Source: an uncultured Ardenticatenia bacterium (GTDB taxonomy: Bacteria > Chloroflexota > Anaerolineae > 4572-78 > NAK82). Taken from it: 64,000 bases of DNA. The stretch's first letter is position 1. The number at the start of each line of letters is the position of its first letter. Below are positions 9,158 to 18,222 of the stretch, piece after piece. Location: positions 62,001 through 126,000 of the forward strand of contig CAKZLO010000002.1 of assembly GCA_937127125.1 (NCBI GenBank), read 5' to 3'. The translations under genes were made by a program, and so were the position numbers. The notes beneath the pieces are model-generated. The model ran no database searches, was not told the origin of the DNA, and was given only the letters and a program-made list of their open reading frames with translations.

Positions 9158-9337
9158 CTATGCTTTGCTCAACGTGCGCAGGCAACGGGTGCAGACTTTG
9201 ACCTTGCGACGCTTGCCATTTTGAACGATTGTAACCCGCTGAATGTTCACCTTGAACTGGCGCTTGACGTGGCGCATTGAGTGGCTCACGTGGAAGCCGA
9301 ATTGGGCGGTCTTGCCACACATTTCACATTGTGCCAT
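9158..9337 (-). CDS. rpmB: 50S ribosomal protein L28
   Basis: 59 residues, the short zinc-binding form. It carries CEMC near the N terminus and CTRC near the C terminus, with the basic segments HVSHSMRHVKRQF and GKRRKVKVC between. L28 binds 23S rRNA in the large subunit. The start ATG is fixed by AGGAGG at 9349-9354. Promoter and a perfect palindrome lie just upstream. The association of rpmB with asp23- and fakA-type genes is also known from Bacillus (rpmB-yloU-yloV), but here rpmB is divergent. Confidence 0.96.
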   Translation of the reverse strand: MAQCEMCGKTAQFGFHVSHSMRHVKRQFKVNIQRVTIVQNGKRRKVKVCTRCLRTLSKA

Positions 9338-9371
9338 AGGAATGCTGCCTCCTGGAATCCAAGCAATCGCT

Positions 9372-9386
9372 TTGTGATAATCACAA
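9372..9386. promoter_or_regulatory. Perfect 15-bp palindrome TTGTGATAATCACAA, possible operator
   Basis: Arms TTGTGAT and ATCACAA (9372-9378 and 9380-9386) flank a single A. It begins a few bases downstream of the predicted rpmB transcription start and upstream of asp23, so a bound protein could affect both divergent genes. The binding protein is unknown. Confidence 0.5.
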
Positions 9387-9396
9387 CAAATATGAA

Positions 9397-9425
9397 AGTG
9401 TAGCATATTCTGAAGGGATGAGCAA
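9397..9425 (-). promoter_or_regulatory. rpmB promoter
   Basis: On the minus strand, -35 TTGCTC (9420-9425), spacer 17 bp, -10 TACACT (9397-9402), preceded by TGC as an extended -10. The -35 is identical to that of the gatC promoter. It overlaps the start of the divergent asp23-type gene. Confidence 0.6.
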
Positions 9426-9818
9426 GTGACACATACGGAACGCGGCGAGACCATCCGTTACCAAACCGAGCAGGGGTGCATTGAAGTCTCTCTCATGGCG
9501 ATCGCAGCGATTGCCAGTGAAGCCGCACTCGAATGTTACGGGGTAGTAGGGATGGCCTCCCGCTGGTTGCGCGACGGTTTGGGCGAACTGCTGACGCGCG
9601 ACGCCAGTCACCGCGGCGTAGAAGTACATCTGCACAAGGAAGAGCTCATTGTGGATTTGTACATTATCATGGAGTATGGAGTACGTATATCTGAGGTGGC
9701 ACGCAACGTGATGTCCTTGGTACGCTTCCGCCTGGAAAAGATACTCAGTATGCCAGTCGCACAAGTAAATGTGCATGTGCAGGGATTGCGTGTGAGTTCG
9801 CAGGATGAGCCACGTTAG
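9426..9818 (+). CDS. Asp23/Gls24 family envelope stress protein
   Basis: 130 residues. The Asp23 fold is recognised from GCIEVSLMAIAAIASEAAL, CYGVVGMA and GVRISEVARNVMSLVRF. Members such as Bacillus YloU and Staphylococcus Asp23 are small, abundant proteins linked to the membrane and cell-envelope homeostasis. The start is GTG with GAAGGG upstream. The stop codon TAG overlaps the GTG start of the next gene by one base, so the pair is translationally coupled, as in many genomes where this family precedes the fatty acid kinase gene. Confidence 0.9.
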   Translation: MTHTERGETIRYQTEQGCIEVSLMAIAAIASEAALECYGVVGMASRWLRDGLGELLTRDASHRGVEVHLHKEELIVDLYIIMEYGVRISEVARNVMSLVRFRLEKILSMPVAQVNVHVQGLRVSSQDEPR

Positions 9819-11515
9819 TGGGGCTGATTGGGATGGGAAAAAGCAGGTCAAACGTCACTGATTCGCCCTCGTATACCCAGATACCAGCACCTGATAGAGA
9901 TCGTCGGGTGTGTGATGGGCACGGTCTGCGCCAGGCAATGATTGCCGCCAGCCAATGGTTGCGCCACCATATGGCAGAGGTCAACTCACTCAACGTCTTC
10001 CCAGTGCCCGATGGTGATACCGGCACTAACATGGCGCTCACGATGGCTGCAGCACTGGCCGAGGTCGAGAGCAGTGCAGATGGATCGGCGGCAGGAGTGG
10101 CACAAGCGCTCGCGCGGGGTGGCCTGATGGGAGCACGTGGCAACTCAGGTGTGATCCTCTCCCAAATCTTGCGCGGCCTGGCACGTGGCCTGTCAGACAA
10201 GAGGATCTTCTCAGTTCAAGACCTGGCCATCGCGGTGCAGGAAGCCTACGACACAGCAATGCGCGGTGTCATCCGACCAGTGGAAGGCACGATACTCACT
10301 GTCATGCGCGCCATAGCCGAGTCCATCCATGCCAGCAGCTCCAGCTCTGAAGATCTGCTGGTTGTGTTGGGTAAGGCGGTCGAGGATGCACGTGAAACAA
10401 ACCAACGCACGCCCGATATGTTACCCGTGCTGAAAGAGGCTGGCGTAGTCGACGCAGGAGGGCAAGGACTCGTGTACCTGCTCGAAGGAGTGGTACGCTT
10501 CTTGCGCGGCGAGACCTGCGAGTTGGACGCCGCTCCCGTAAAGGAGAGCTTAGAGCCATCGCACCTTCAGCTGGGCCATCATGAAACCACCTATGGCTAT
10601 GATGTGCAGTTTCTTATACACGGCGACCAGTTGGACACAGAGCAGCTGCGCCGTGATCTGGAAGCAATGGGCGATAGCTTGTTAGTAGTGGGCGATGAGC
10701 GGTTGGTCAAAGTGCACATCCACACCCACGACCCTGGCCGCCCGATCAGTTACGGTGCCAGCAAGGGTACCCTGTCCGACGTGGTAATTGAAGACATGCA
10801 AGCGCAGTACGAACGCTTTAGAGAACAGCAGCGCGCCACCAGCGAGGACGTTACCGACATCGCTATCGTGTGCGTCGTTTCTGGCGAGGGCATGGTGCGC
10901 ATCATGGAGAGCTTGGGGGTGAGCCGTGTTATTCCAGGCGGTCAAACGATGAACCCCAGCATTCAGGAGATTCTTTCAGCTATCGAAGCGGTGCGGGCTG
11001 AAAAAGTATTGGTGCTGCCCAACAACAGCAATATAATTGCTGCAGCAGAGCAGGCGTGTCAGCTCTCTTCCAAGCGTGCTTTAGTGGTACCAACGCGCAG
11101 CATTCCGCAGGGTATCGCAGCGTTGCTGGCTTTTAATTATCAAGCTGATTTGGAAGCCAACGCTGTACGCATGACCCACAGCGCTGCAGAAGTACACACC
11201 ATTGAAATCACCCGTGCAGTGCGCTCCAGCCAGACAAATGGCCTTAAGGTCACACGGGGGGATTGGATTGGCCTACTGGATGACGCGCTAGTTGTCAGCA
11301 ACAAAGATATAACAGCAGTAGCCCTTCAGACATTGGACAGTGCCATAAAGCCAGAATATAACATTGTAACCATCTATTTTGGAGAGGATGTCGACCTTGC
11401 GACAGCTACGGCGCTGGCCGAGGCGATCCAGGCGCGTTATCCGAGCCTCTCGATCGAAGTGCACGACGGAGGGCAACCACATTACCACTACATTATTTCT
11501 CTGGAGCAGGCATAG
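9818..11515 (+). CDS. fakA: Fatty acid kinase FakA-like (DAK2 domain, YloV family)
   Basis: 565 residues. The N-terminal DAK2 ATP-binding domain is seen as NSLNVFPVPDGDTGTNM (about 56-72) and GARGNSGVILSQILRG; a middle domain and a DegV-like C-terminal domain follow. FakA phosphorylates fatty acids bound to FakB proteins, letting the cell use exogenous fatty acids for membrane lipids. The FakB partner gene is the next one, 4 nt downstream, which strongly supports the function. The start is uncertain: GTG at 9818 overlapping the previous stop, or ATG at 9833; both keep the whole domain. Confidence 0.9.
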   Translation: MGLIGMGKSRSNVTDSPSYTQIPAPDRDRRVCDGHGLRQAMIAASQWLRHHMAEVNSLNVFPVPDGDTGTNMALTMAAALAEVESSADGSAAGVAQALARGGLMGARGNSGVILSQILRGLARGLSDKRIFSVQDLAIAVQEAYDTAMRGVIRPVEGTILTVMRAIAESIHASSSSSEDLLVVLGKAVEDARETNQRTPDMLPVLKEAGVVDAGGQGLVYLLEGVVRFLRGETCELDAAPVKESLEPSHLQLGHHETTYGYDVQFLIHGDQLDTEQLRRDLEAMGDSLLVVGDERLVKVHIHTHDPGRPISYGASKGTLSDVVIEDMQAQYERFREQQRATSEDVTDIAIVCVVSGEGMVRIMESLGVSRVIPGGQTMNPSIQEILSAIEAVRAEKVLVLPNNSNIIAAAEQACQLSSKRALVVPTRSIPQGIAALLAFNYQADLEANAVRMTHSAAEVHTIEITRAVRSSQTNGLKVTRGDWIGLLDDALVVSNKDITAVALQTLDSAIKPEYNIVTIYFGEDVDLATATALAEAIQARYPSLSIEVHDGGQPHYHYIISLEQA

Positions 11516-11519
11516 TACG

Positions 11520-12362
11520 ATGGGGCGAGTTGCCATTGTCACCGATAGCATGGCCCATATAGAAGGGAATAGGACAGGCATCACTGTGCTTCCGTTCACC
11601 ATTCAGATTGCGGAGAAACGTTACCGCGATGGGATCGACCTTTCGCGCGAGGAATTCTTTCGCGCACTGGAGCACGACTATGCCCAAGTATCCGTCATAC
11701 CGCCGGACGTGGAGCAGTTTCAACGAGTCTATGCCCAGCTAAGCGCCCGTACGGACCAGATACTCTCTATCCACGGATCAGGCAAGTTGAGCCGTGCCCT
11801 GGCAAATGCCCAACGGGCCAGCCGGAACGTGCTGGGTCGCGCTGAAATTGTGGTGCTCGATTCGCTGAGTAGCTCACTCGGGCTGGGCATTCTGGTCTCC
11901 CACGCGGCGCGTCTGGCCGCCCAGGGTGCCCGTCTCGAAGAGATCATGCGAGCGATGCGTAAGATCATCAGCCATCTTTATATGGTGTTTTACACTGCTG
12001 ACCTGGAGAGCCTGCAGCGCAACCGATACCTGACAGCGTCCCAAACACTATTGGGCTCGCTACTGGGCATCAAGCCAATCCTGTTTCTTGAGGACGGGCG
12101 GCTGACAGCACTTGAAAAGGTGCGTACCCACGAAAAGGCCGTGGAAAAGCTGCATGAGTTTGTCGCCGAGTTTTCTGACGTTGCGCAAGCCGCCATCCTG
12201 CAACGGCATACTACACCAAGCCAGGAAGCCAAAATGCTTTTAGCTCGGCTGCAAACTACCTTCCCCTCTGTCGCATTCCCAATTATTCAGTATGATCCAG
12301 TGCTGGCGAGCCATATCGGGCCGGCTGCTCTTGGAGTGATTGTGTACGAAGCGGAAGCCTAG
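11520..12362 (+). CDS. DegV family fatty-acid-binding protein (FakB-like)
   Basis: 280 residues. DegV/FakB proteins hold a fatty acid and present its carboxylate to FakA. Recognisable parts are the N-terminal strand GRVAIVTDS, the ITVLPFTIQI segment, ILSIHGSGKLSRALANA and the late VYEAEA end. The second-domain SxPSP-type loop usual in the family reads SVIPPDVEQF, a mild change. The ATG at 11520 lies 4 nt after the fakA stop and starts exactly at the fold. hutH follows after 6 nt. Confidence 0.9.
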   Translation: MGRVAIVTDSMAHIEGNRTGITVLPFTIQIAEKRYRDGIDLSREEFFRALEHDYAQVSVIPPDVEQFQRVYAQLSARTDQILSIHGSGKLSRALANAQRASRNVLGRAEIVVLDSLSSSLGLGILVSHAARLAAQGARLEEIMRAMRKIISHLYMVFYTADLESLQRNRYLTASQTLLGSLLGIKPILFLEDGRLTALEKVRTHEKAVEKLHEFVAEFSDVAQAAILQRHTTPSQEAKMLLARLQTTFPSVAFPIIQYDPVLASHIGPAALGVIVYEAEA

Positions 12363-12368
12363 TGCAGG

Positions 12369-13931
12369 GTGGAGACGATCTTCCTCAGCGGGGACGATCT
12401 AAGCATCGAACAGGTAGTGGCGGTAGCGCACGGAGCGCCAGGAGCTCCGCGCGTGGAGCTCACTCCATCCGCTATCGCACGGGTCCAACGTGCCGAGCAA
12501 GCGGTCGCCCAGCTCGTGCACCGTAATGAGATCGCCTACGGTATCACCACTGGCTTCGGTGCCTTTAAAGACCATGTCATCCCGCCAGAACAGGTGGAAC
12601 AGCTGCAGCGCAACATTCTTATGAGCCACGCGGTCGGCGTTGGCACGCCTTTCAGCCGCGCTGTAGTGCGGGCGATGATGTTGGTCCGTGCTAACACATT
12701 AGCTAAAGGTTACTCGGGGGTGCGCTTAGAAACGCTCCAGCTATTGCTGGCGCTCCTCAATGCTGGAGTGCACCCAGTGGTGCCCAGTCAGGGTTCACTG
12801 GGTGCCAGCGGTGACCTAGCTCCTTTGGCGCATATGGCACTGGTGCTAATAGGCGAGGGTGAGGCAGAGCATCAGGGACATGTTCTGCCAGGCAGTGAGG
12901 CTCTGCGGCGCGCCGGCCTGGCACCCACCACCCTGGCCGCCAAGGAAGGACTGGCACTTACCAACGGAACAGCGGTAATGTGCGCACTAGGCGCACTGGC
13001 CGTAGAACGTGCCGAGATGTTGAGCACAGTGGCTGACGTAGCAGGTTGCCTCAGCCTGGAGGCGCTGGATGGCACCTTGCGTGCATTCGATGAGCGCATT
13101 CAGGCCGTGCGACCCCACCCACGCCAGGTGGACTGCGCCCGTTACTTGCGCCGATTACTCGCCGACAGCGATTTTGTGCATCGCCAGGACCCCCAACATG
13201 TGCAGGATGCCTACACACTGCGCTGTATTCCACAGGTACACGGCGCAGCGCGCGATGCGATTGCCTATGCGCGTTGGGTGGTAGACATCGAGCTTAATTC
13301 CGCCACCGACAATCCGCTACTCTTCTTCGACGATCAAGGAAATGTGGATGTTATCTCGGGCGGCAACTTTCACGGGGAGATCGTTGCCATCGCCATGGAT
13401 TACCTCGCTATGGCACTTACCGAGCTGGGTAATATCTCCGAACGGCGTATCGCCCGCCTGACCGATGAAGCGAGCAATGCACACGTACTACCCGCCTTTC
13501 TGGTCAAACACGGAGGGCTTAATTCTGGGTTCATGTTGGTGCAGTACACCGCAGCAGCGCTTGCCTCGGAGAACAAGGTACTAGCGCATCCTGCCAGTGT
13601 GGACACCATTCCCACCTCTGCCAATGTCGAGGATCACGTCAGTATGGGATGCACCGCAGCGCGCAAGGTTTGGCAGGTGCTTGATAACTTGGAGCGTATT
13701 CTGGCATTGGAAATCTTGGCTGCGGCACAGGGGATCGAGTTCCGTCGTGCCCAGTTAGGTGCTGCGGCGCAGTTGGGACGCGGCACACGTGCCGCTTATG
13801 AACTGGTGCGTCAACAAGTACCTTTTCTGGAACACGATGCCGTGATGTATCCTTATATCGAAGCAGTGCGGCGCCTCATTGCCGATAGAACGCTGGCAGA
13901 AGCTGTCGCCACTGCCGTAGCAGAGGAGTGA
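12369..13931 (+). CDS. hutH: Histidine ammonia-lyase
   Basis: 520 residues, the normal length. It removes ammonia from histidine to give urocanate. The prosthetic group MIO forms from A146-S147-G148 in GSLGASGDLAPLAH, and Y57 in AYGITTGFG is the conserved catalytic tyrosine. The HVLPAFL and NQDHVSMG-like region (VEDHVSMGCTAARK) also matches. No hutU, hutI or hutG is nearby, so either the rest of histidine degradation is elsewhere or the enzyme has another aromatic amino acid substrate. The GTG start is 6 nt after the fakB-like stop, so it lies in the operon. Confidence 0.93.
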   Translation: METIFLSGDDLSIEQVVAVAHGAPGAPRVELTPSAIARVQRAEQAVAQLVHRNEIAYGITTGFGAFKDHVIPPEQVEQLQRNILMSHAVGVGTPFSRAVVRAMMLVRANTLAKGYSGVRLETLQLLLALLNAGVHPVVPSQGSLGASGDLAPLAHMALVLIGEGEAEHQGHVLPGSEALRRAGLAPTTLAAKEGLALTNGTAVMCALGALAVERAEMLSTVADVAGCLSLEALDGTLRAFDERIQAVRPHPRQVDCARYLRRLLADSDFVHRQDPQHVQDAYTLRCIPQVHGAARDAIAYARWVVDIELNSATDNPLLFFDDQGNVDVISGGNFHGEIVAIAMDYLAMALTELGNISERRIARLTDEASNAHVLPAFLVKHGGLNSGFMLVQYTAAALASENKVLAHPASVDTIPTSANVEDHVSMGCTAARKVWQVLDNLERILALEILAAAQGIEFRRAQLGAAAQLGRGTRAAYELVRQQVPFLEHDAVMYPYIEAVRRLIADRTLAEAVATAVAEE

Positions 13932-13937
13932 GCACGG

Positions 13938-14573
13938 ATGATCGTCCTAAATGCTTTCGACTACCTATTGATCCTGACCATGTTGGTAGGTGCTGTTTGG
14001 GGCGCCTTGCAAGGCGTGGGTCGATTGCTGATTTGGATCTTTAGCCTGTACATTGCCTTGATCATCGCATTGATGCTTTACCAGCCATTGGGTAATTTCT
14101 TTTTCGACCTGCTGCCAGGATTCTCTTTAATAGGCAGTCAGGCGCTGGCCTTTACCCTCATTCTGTTCATTGTATTCGGAGGCACCAACCTGTTTGTGCA
14201 CGTAGCGAACATCCCCCCGGAAGAACGGCGTCGTCGCGGAGCCACCATCTTAGACTTAGAGGAGCTGAGAGACACGAGCTGGCGTGCATGGCTGCGCCGT
14301 CTGGTAATTGGACCACTTACCACGTTGTTTGGTTTCGTAGTTGGCTTGCTGGTCACTGTTGCTGTGCTTAGCCTGGTACTGGCTGTGGCACAATTTCTGG
14401 TGCGTACCGAGGTCACTGTAGGACCACTCGGTGCCAATTTACGCGAGCAGCTGCGCACTTCCTCCCTCGCCCCGATGTTCAACATTGCCTTGTACGTGCT
14501 GTATCGGGCAGTGCGCATTTGGCTGCCGGGTGGCGAAGTGCCTGATATCTTCTCGCGGGTTCTCACGCTATAA
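13938..14573 (+). CDS. CvpA-like integral membrane protein
   Basis: 211 residues with four to five hydrophobic segments (about 8-48, 64-88, 118-150 and a weak one near 180). The opening NAFDYLLILTMLVGAVWGALQGVGR fits the CvpA family (colicin V production protein), whose members are small inner-membrane proteins of poorly known function. It is 6 nt downstream of hutH and 15 nt upstream of mutS2; a cvpA-like gene before mutS2 is a common arrangement in Gram-positive bacteria, which supports the call. Confidence 0.75.
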   Translation: MIVLNAFDYLLILTMLVGAVWGALQGVGRLLIWIFSLYIALIIALMLYQPLGNFFFDLLPGFSLIGSQALAFTLILFIVFGGTNLFVHVANIPPEERRRRGATILDLEELRDTSWRAWLRRLVIGPLTTLFGFVVGLLVTVAVLSLVLAVAQFLVRTEVTVGPLGANLREQLRTSSLAPMFNIALYVLYRAVRIWLPGGEVPDIFSRVLTL

Positions 14574-14588
14574 GTGTGACCTGAAAAG

Positions 14589-16997
14589 GTGAATCCCAAA
14601 CATCTCGCCACCCTAGAGTTTCCCAAGGTGTTGGAGCGCCTGGCACGCCACACCTATTTTGCAGCCGGCCGCGAGCTTGCTCTGGCTCTGATGCCCCAAG
14701 ACAATCTGGATGAGGCACGCCGACGTCAAGCGGAGACAAGCGAAGCACGCTGGTTGCTCAGCATGCGCCCCACGCTGAGCGTCGGTGGCGCACGTGACAT
14801 TCGGACCATCATCCAGCAGGCGACTCTCTCTGCCATCCTGCTGCCCATCGAGCTGTTGGACGTGCGTCAGACATTGCTGAGCGCCGCCACACTGAAACGC
14901 AGTGTGCTTTCCTATGCCGAGCGCGTGCCCCTGCTTGCCGCTTTAGCAACACACCTGCACGAATGTCCCGAATTGGCGCAAGAAATTGAACGCTGCATCC
15001 ATCCAAGCGGGAGCATTCTGGACGAGGCCAGCCCCATGTTACTGCGTATCCGCCGTGAGCTGGAGCTGGTACGTCAGCGTCTACTGGCGCGCTTGGAACA
15101 AATCTTGCACTCGCCAGAGAATAGCGCCTACTTGCAGGAACCCCTCATCATCCAGCGACAGGGACGCTATGTCATTCCTCTGCGCGCCGAGTTTAAAGGT
15201 CGCATCCGCGGCATCATCCACGACCAAAGTACCAGCGGCGCCACCTTGTTCATTGAACCGATGGCGACTGTGGAACTCAACAATCAGCTGCGCCAGCTGG
15301 AAGTAGAAGAGGAACAGGAGGTGCAGCGCATCCTAGCTCAGCTCAGTCAGCGGGTTGCTGCTGCAGCGACAGAGCTGCGGGAGACATTGCAAGCACTCGC
15401 TGAGCTTGATTTGGCGCTGGCGAAGGCACGCTATGCCGATGAGCTGCGTGCGGTGCCAGCACAATGGCCGGATGGCGACGCACGTCCCCCTTTCCGCCTC
15501 TTCAGCGCGCGTCATCCCCTGCTTGACCCACACACGGTGGTGCCCATCGATATTGCGCTGGACGGGCAAACTTTCATTCTGGTGATCACTGGCCCTAACA
15601 CGGGTGGCAAGACCGTGGCGCTCAAGACAGTTGGTCTGCTAGTATGTATGGCACAAGCCGGCCTGCATATCCCGGCATCCGAGAGCTCCCAGCTACCTTT
15701 CTATCGCGCCGTTTATGCTGACATCGGTGACGAACAATCCATTGAACAATCACTCTCCACTTTTTCGGGTCACCTCACCAACATCGTACAGATTCTGGAA
15801 CACTGTGACCGCCACACGTTGGTACTCCTGGACGAGCTGGGCGCCGGCACCGATCCCCTGGAAGGCTCCGCGCTAGCGCGCGCCATCCTGGAACATCTAC
15901 GCACGCGCGAGGTTACCACATTTGTTGCCACCCACTACCCCGAGCTCAAGTGGTATGCCCATCAAACACCAGGAGTAACTAACGCCAGTGTCGAGTTCGA
16001 TGCAGAGACATTGGCACCGACCTACCGTCTCATTATCGGACTGCCAGGACGTTCCAACGCGTTTGCTATCGCACGCCGTCTAGGGTTGGACGCGCACATT
16101 GTAGAAGCAGCCCAAACCTTGATCGCCCCAGAATTGCGCCAGGTGGAGACAATGTTGCATGACATCCAGGCAACATTGGATGCTGCACGGCGCGAGCGCG
16201 CCGCCGCCGAGAGCTTACGTGCCCGTCTGGAGGCACAAGCGGAGGAGTTGCGCCAACGGTTGGCGCGCATCGACGCTGAACGACGCGACATCCTTAACGC
16301 AGCACGCGCTGAAGCACGCCGCGAGATCGAGACGGTACGTCGAGAGCTAAAGGAATTGCGTGCCCAGCTGCCCAAGTCGCCCCCATGGCAGCCGAACGCG
16401 GAGACCAGCTCCGAGGAAAAGGCGTTGCAGCAGGCAGCTGAGACATTGGACGCTATGGAAGCGCGTCTGGCGACCCCGCTCCCTCCATCCTCCGCTGCAC
16501 CATCCTACCGCGGGCCGTTGCACCCAGGCGACATTGTCTGGGTACAGCCGTTGCAGGCTTCGGGCGAGGTAATCGAGAGTCGTCGTGGACGTGTAGAGGT
16601 GCAGGTAGGCCGTTTTCGCACCACAGTGCGCCGCAACCAAGTAGAATTGCGCGCACGCGCTACTGACAAGCAGGTCGAGGATGCCATACCTCTTATCACG
16701 CCGATCCCAAGTGAGATTCCGCGGTCTCCTAGCGAGCTGGCTGCGACACCCACCAGTGAACTGGATCTGCGCGGACAGACTACTGAGGAAGCATTGATAC
16801 GTCTGGAGCGTTATCTAGACGACGTCTATCGCGCCAGTATGCCTTGGGTGCGCATTATCCATGGCAAAGGTACAGGGGTATTGCGCCAAGCGGTGCGACA
16901 AGCTTTACAAACCCATCCGCTAGTATCTTCCTTCCGCCCAGGCGAGGAGGGCGAAGGAGGTGACGGCGTCACCGTAGTCTATCTGGCAACAGGGTAA
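14589..16997 (+). CDS. mutS2: Endonuclease MutS2
   Basis: 802 residues. The MutS core and clamp helices occupy the first third, the ABC-type ATPase follows with Walker A GPNTGGKTVALK (335-346), DELGAGTDPLEG as Walker B and TFVATHYPELK, then a long Arg/Glu coiled coil (about 510-620). A C-terminal Smr nuclease domain has LDLRG and HGKGTG. MutS2 suppresses homologous recombination or acts in ribosome rescue in different bacteria; it is not a mismatch repair protein. Start GTG at 14589, 15 nt after the cvpA-like gene. Confidence 0.96.
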   Translation: MNPKHLATLEFPKVLERLARHTYFAAGRELALALMPQDNLDEARRRQAETSEARWLLSMRPTLSVGGARDIRTIIQQATLSAILLPIELLDVRQTLLSAATLKRSVLSYAERVPLLAALATHLHECPELAQEIERCIHPSGSILDEASPMLLRIRRELELVRQRLLARLEQILHSPENSAYLQEPLIIQRQGRYVIPLRAEFKGRIRGIIHDQSTSGATLFIEPMATVELNNQLRQLEVEEEQEVQRILAQLSQRVAAAATELRETLQALAELDLALAKARYADELRAVPAQWPDGDARPPFRLFSARHPLLDPHTVVPIDIALDGQTFILVITGPNTGGKTVALKTVGLLVCMAQAGLHIPASESSQLPFYRAVYADIGDEQSIEQSLSTFSGHLTNIVQILEHCDRHTLVLLDELGAGTDPLEGSALARAILEHLRTREVTTFVATHYPELKWYAHQTPGVTNASVEFDAETLAPTYRLIIGLPGRSNAFAIARRLGLDAHIVEAAQTLIAPELRQVETMLHDIQATLDAARRERAAAESLRARLEAQAEELRQRLARIDAERRDILNAARAEARREIETVRRELKELRAQLPKSPPWQPNAETSSEEKALQQAAETLDAMEARLATPLPPSSAAPSYRGPLHPGDIVWVQPLQASGEVIESRRGRVEVQVGRFRTTVRRNQVELRARATDKQVEDAIPLITPIPSEIPRSPSELAATPTSELDLRGQTTEEALIRLERYLDDVYRASMPWVRIIHGKGTGVLRQAVRQALQTHPLVSSFRPGEEGEGGDGVTVVYLATG

Positions 16998-17009
16998 GAC
17001 AAATCGGCT

Positions 17010-18062
17010 ATGTTCCCCCAATCTCCTGTTTGGCTGCCCCCACTGCTCATCTTCTTGTTCAGCTTCATTGTCGCGCTGACGGCAGCACCGCTCAGCGTGC
17101 GCCTGGGACATTACTGGAAGCTGATGGATCGCCCGGGCGGTCGCCGGATGCATAAGGAAGCTATACCACGCAGTGGAGGCATTGCATTGTTCTTAGCCTT
17201 TGCCTGTGGGTCAGGAATGGCCTTGATGCTCTGGCCACCAACCAACCCAGAAGACATGCGCCGCTTACTAGCAGTTTTGGTGGGTAGTGGTATCGCTTTC
17301 CTCTTCGGTTTGTGGGATGACCAGCGCGAGCTGTCCGCCTGGCCACAGTTCATTGCCCAGGCAGCAGTAGCCTTGGTGGCTACAGCGGGCACTGTATTCA
17401 TCGAGCGCTTCACCAATCCCTGGACCGGCCAGCTGGTGATCATCCCCGATCTGGTGCCCCATCTCGGCTGGGGCATTGTGATCGCCATCACAGTATTCTG
17501 GGTGATGGGTATGATCAACACAGTGAATTGGTTGGATGGATTGGACGGATTAGCTGCCGGGGTCGGCTGTATTGCAGCAGTGTTGTTCGCCATTCACTCG
17601 TTCCGGTTGGGCCAGGCAGAGATTGCCTTGCTGCCCACCGCGCTAGCAGGCGCCTGTTTGGGTTTCCTCCCCTTTAACTTTCATCCAGCGCGCGTTTTTA
17701 TGGGTACTTCGGGTGCGATGATGCTGGGCTATACACTGGCAACACTTTCCATCTTAGCACCAGCACGCATTGCTACCGCATTGTTGGTGTTGGGTGTACC
17801 AATCTTGGATGTCGCCTGGATCATTGTGCAACGTTGGCGACGCGGTGTGTCTGCGACCCAACCAGGACGCGATCACCTGCACCATCGTCTGCTGGAGATT
17901 GGATTGACCCAACGCCAAATCGTAGCCCTATATTATCTGCTATGTATGATTTTTGGGGTAATGGCGGTGGTGGGACCATCGCCACGTTTCAAGCTGATAG
18001 CATTGGGGGTGCTAAGTGTAGGTGTGCTCAGCGTACTAGCATGGTTGTCGCGTAAGACGTGA
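17010..18062 (+). CDS. WecA/MraY-type undecaprenyl-phosphate sugar-phosphate transferase
   Basis: 350 residues, about ten membrane helices. It should transfer a HexNAc-1-phosphate from a UDP-sugar to a polyprenyl phosphate at the cytoplasmic face, beginning a lipid-linked glycan. Family motifs: DRPGGRRMHKEAIPRSGG after the first helix, WLDGLDGLAAG (the catalytic Asp-rich loop), and the histidine motif DHLHHRLLEIG with R/Q-rich loop. Those features fit WecA/TagO better than MraY. It lies 12 nt after mutS2 and closes the run that started at asp23. It could supply lipid-linked sugars to the GT operon at 51-62 kb, which is inference. Confidence 0.9.
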   Translation: MFPQSPVWLPPLLIFLFSFIVALTAAPLSVRLGHYWKLMDRPGGRRMHKEAIPRSGGIALFLAFACGSGMALMLWPPTNPEDMRRLLAVLVGSGIAFLFGLWDDQRELSAWPQFIAQAAVALVATAGTVFIERFTNPWTGQLVIIPDLVPHLGWGIVIAITVFWVMGMINTVNWLDGLDGLAAGVGCIAAVLFAIHSFRLGQAEIALLPTALAGACLGFLPFNFHPARVFMGTSGAMMLGYTLATLSILAPARIATALLVLGVPILDVAWIIVQRWRRGVSATQPGRDHLHHRLLEIGLTQRQIVALYYLLCMIFGVMAVVGPSPRFKLIALGVLSVGVLSVLAWLSRKT

Positions 18063-18149
18063 AGTCGGCGTCATCCCCTGCAGAAAAAAACAACCGGATA
18101 GCGCAAACACTAGAAAGTCAAGAGGGTGGGAAGATCGCATACGCACCAG

Positions 18150-18179
18150 TTGCAAGTATTTGCAGTAGCATGATAAACT
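18150..18179 (+). promoter_or_regulatory. Possible promoter of the DUF302-mrp pair
   Basis: TTGCAA (18150-18155), 18-bp spacer, TAAACT (18174-18179). It lies in a 160-bp gap before the DUF302 start at 18223. The match is modest. Confidence 0.3.
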
Positions 18180-18222
18180 TGGCTCATGATCAAGTGTCTC
18201 ATGGTGGCTTAAGGCAAACTAG

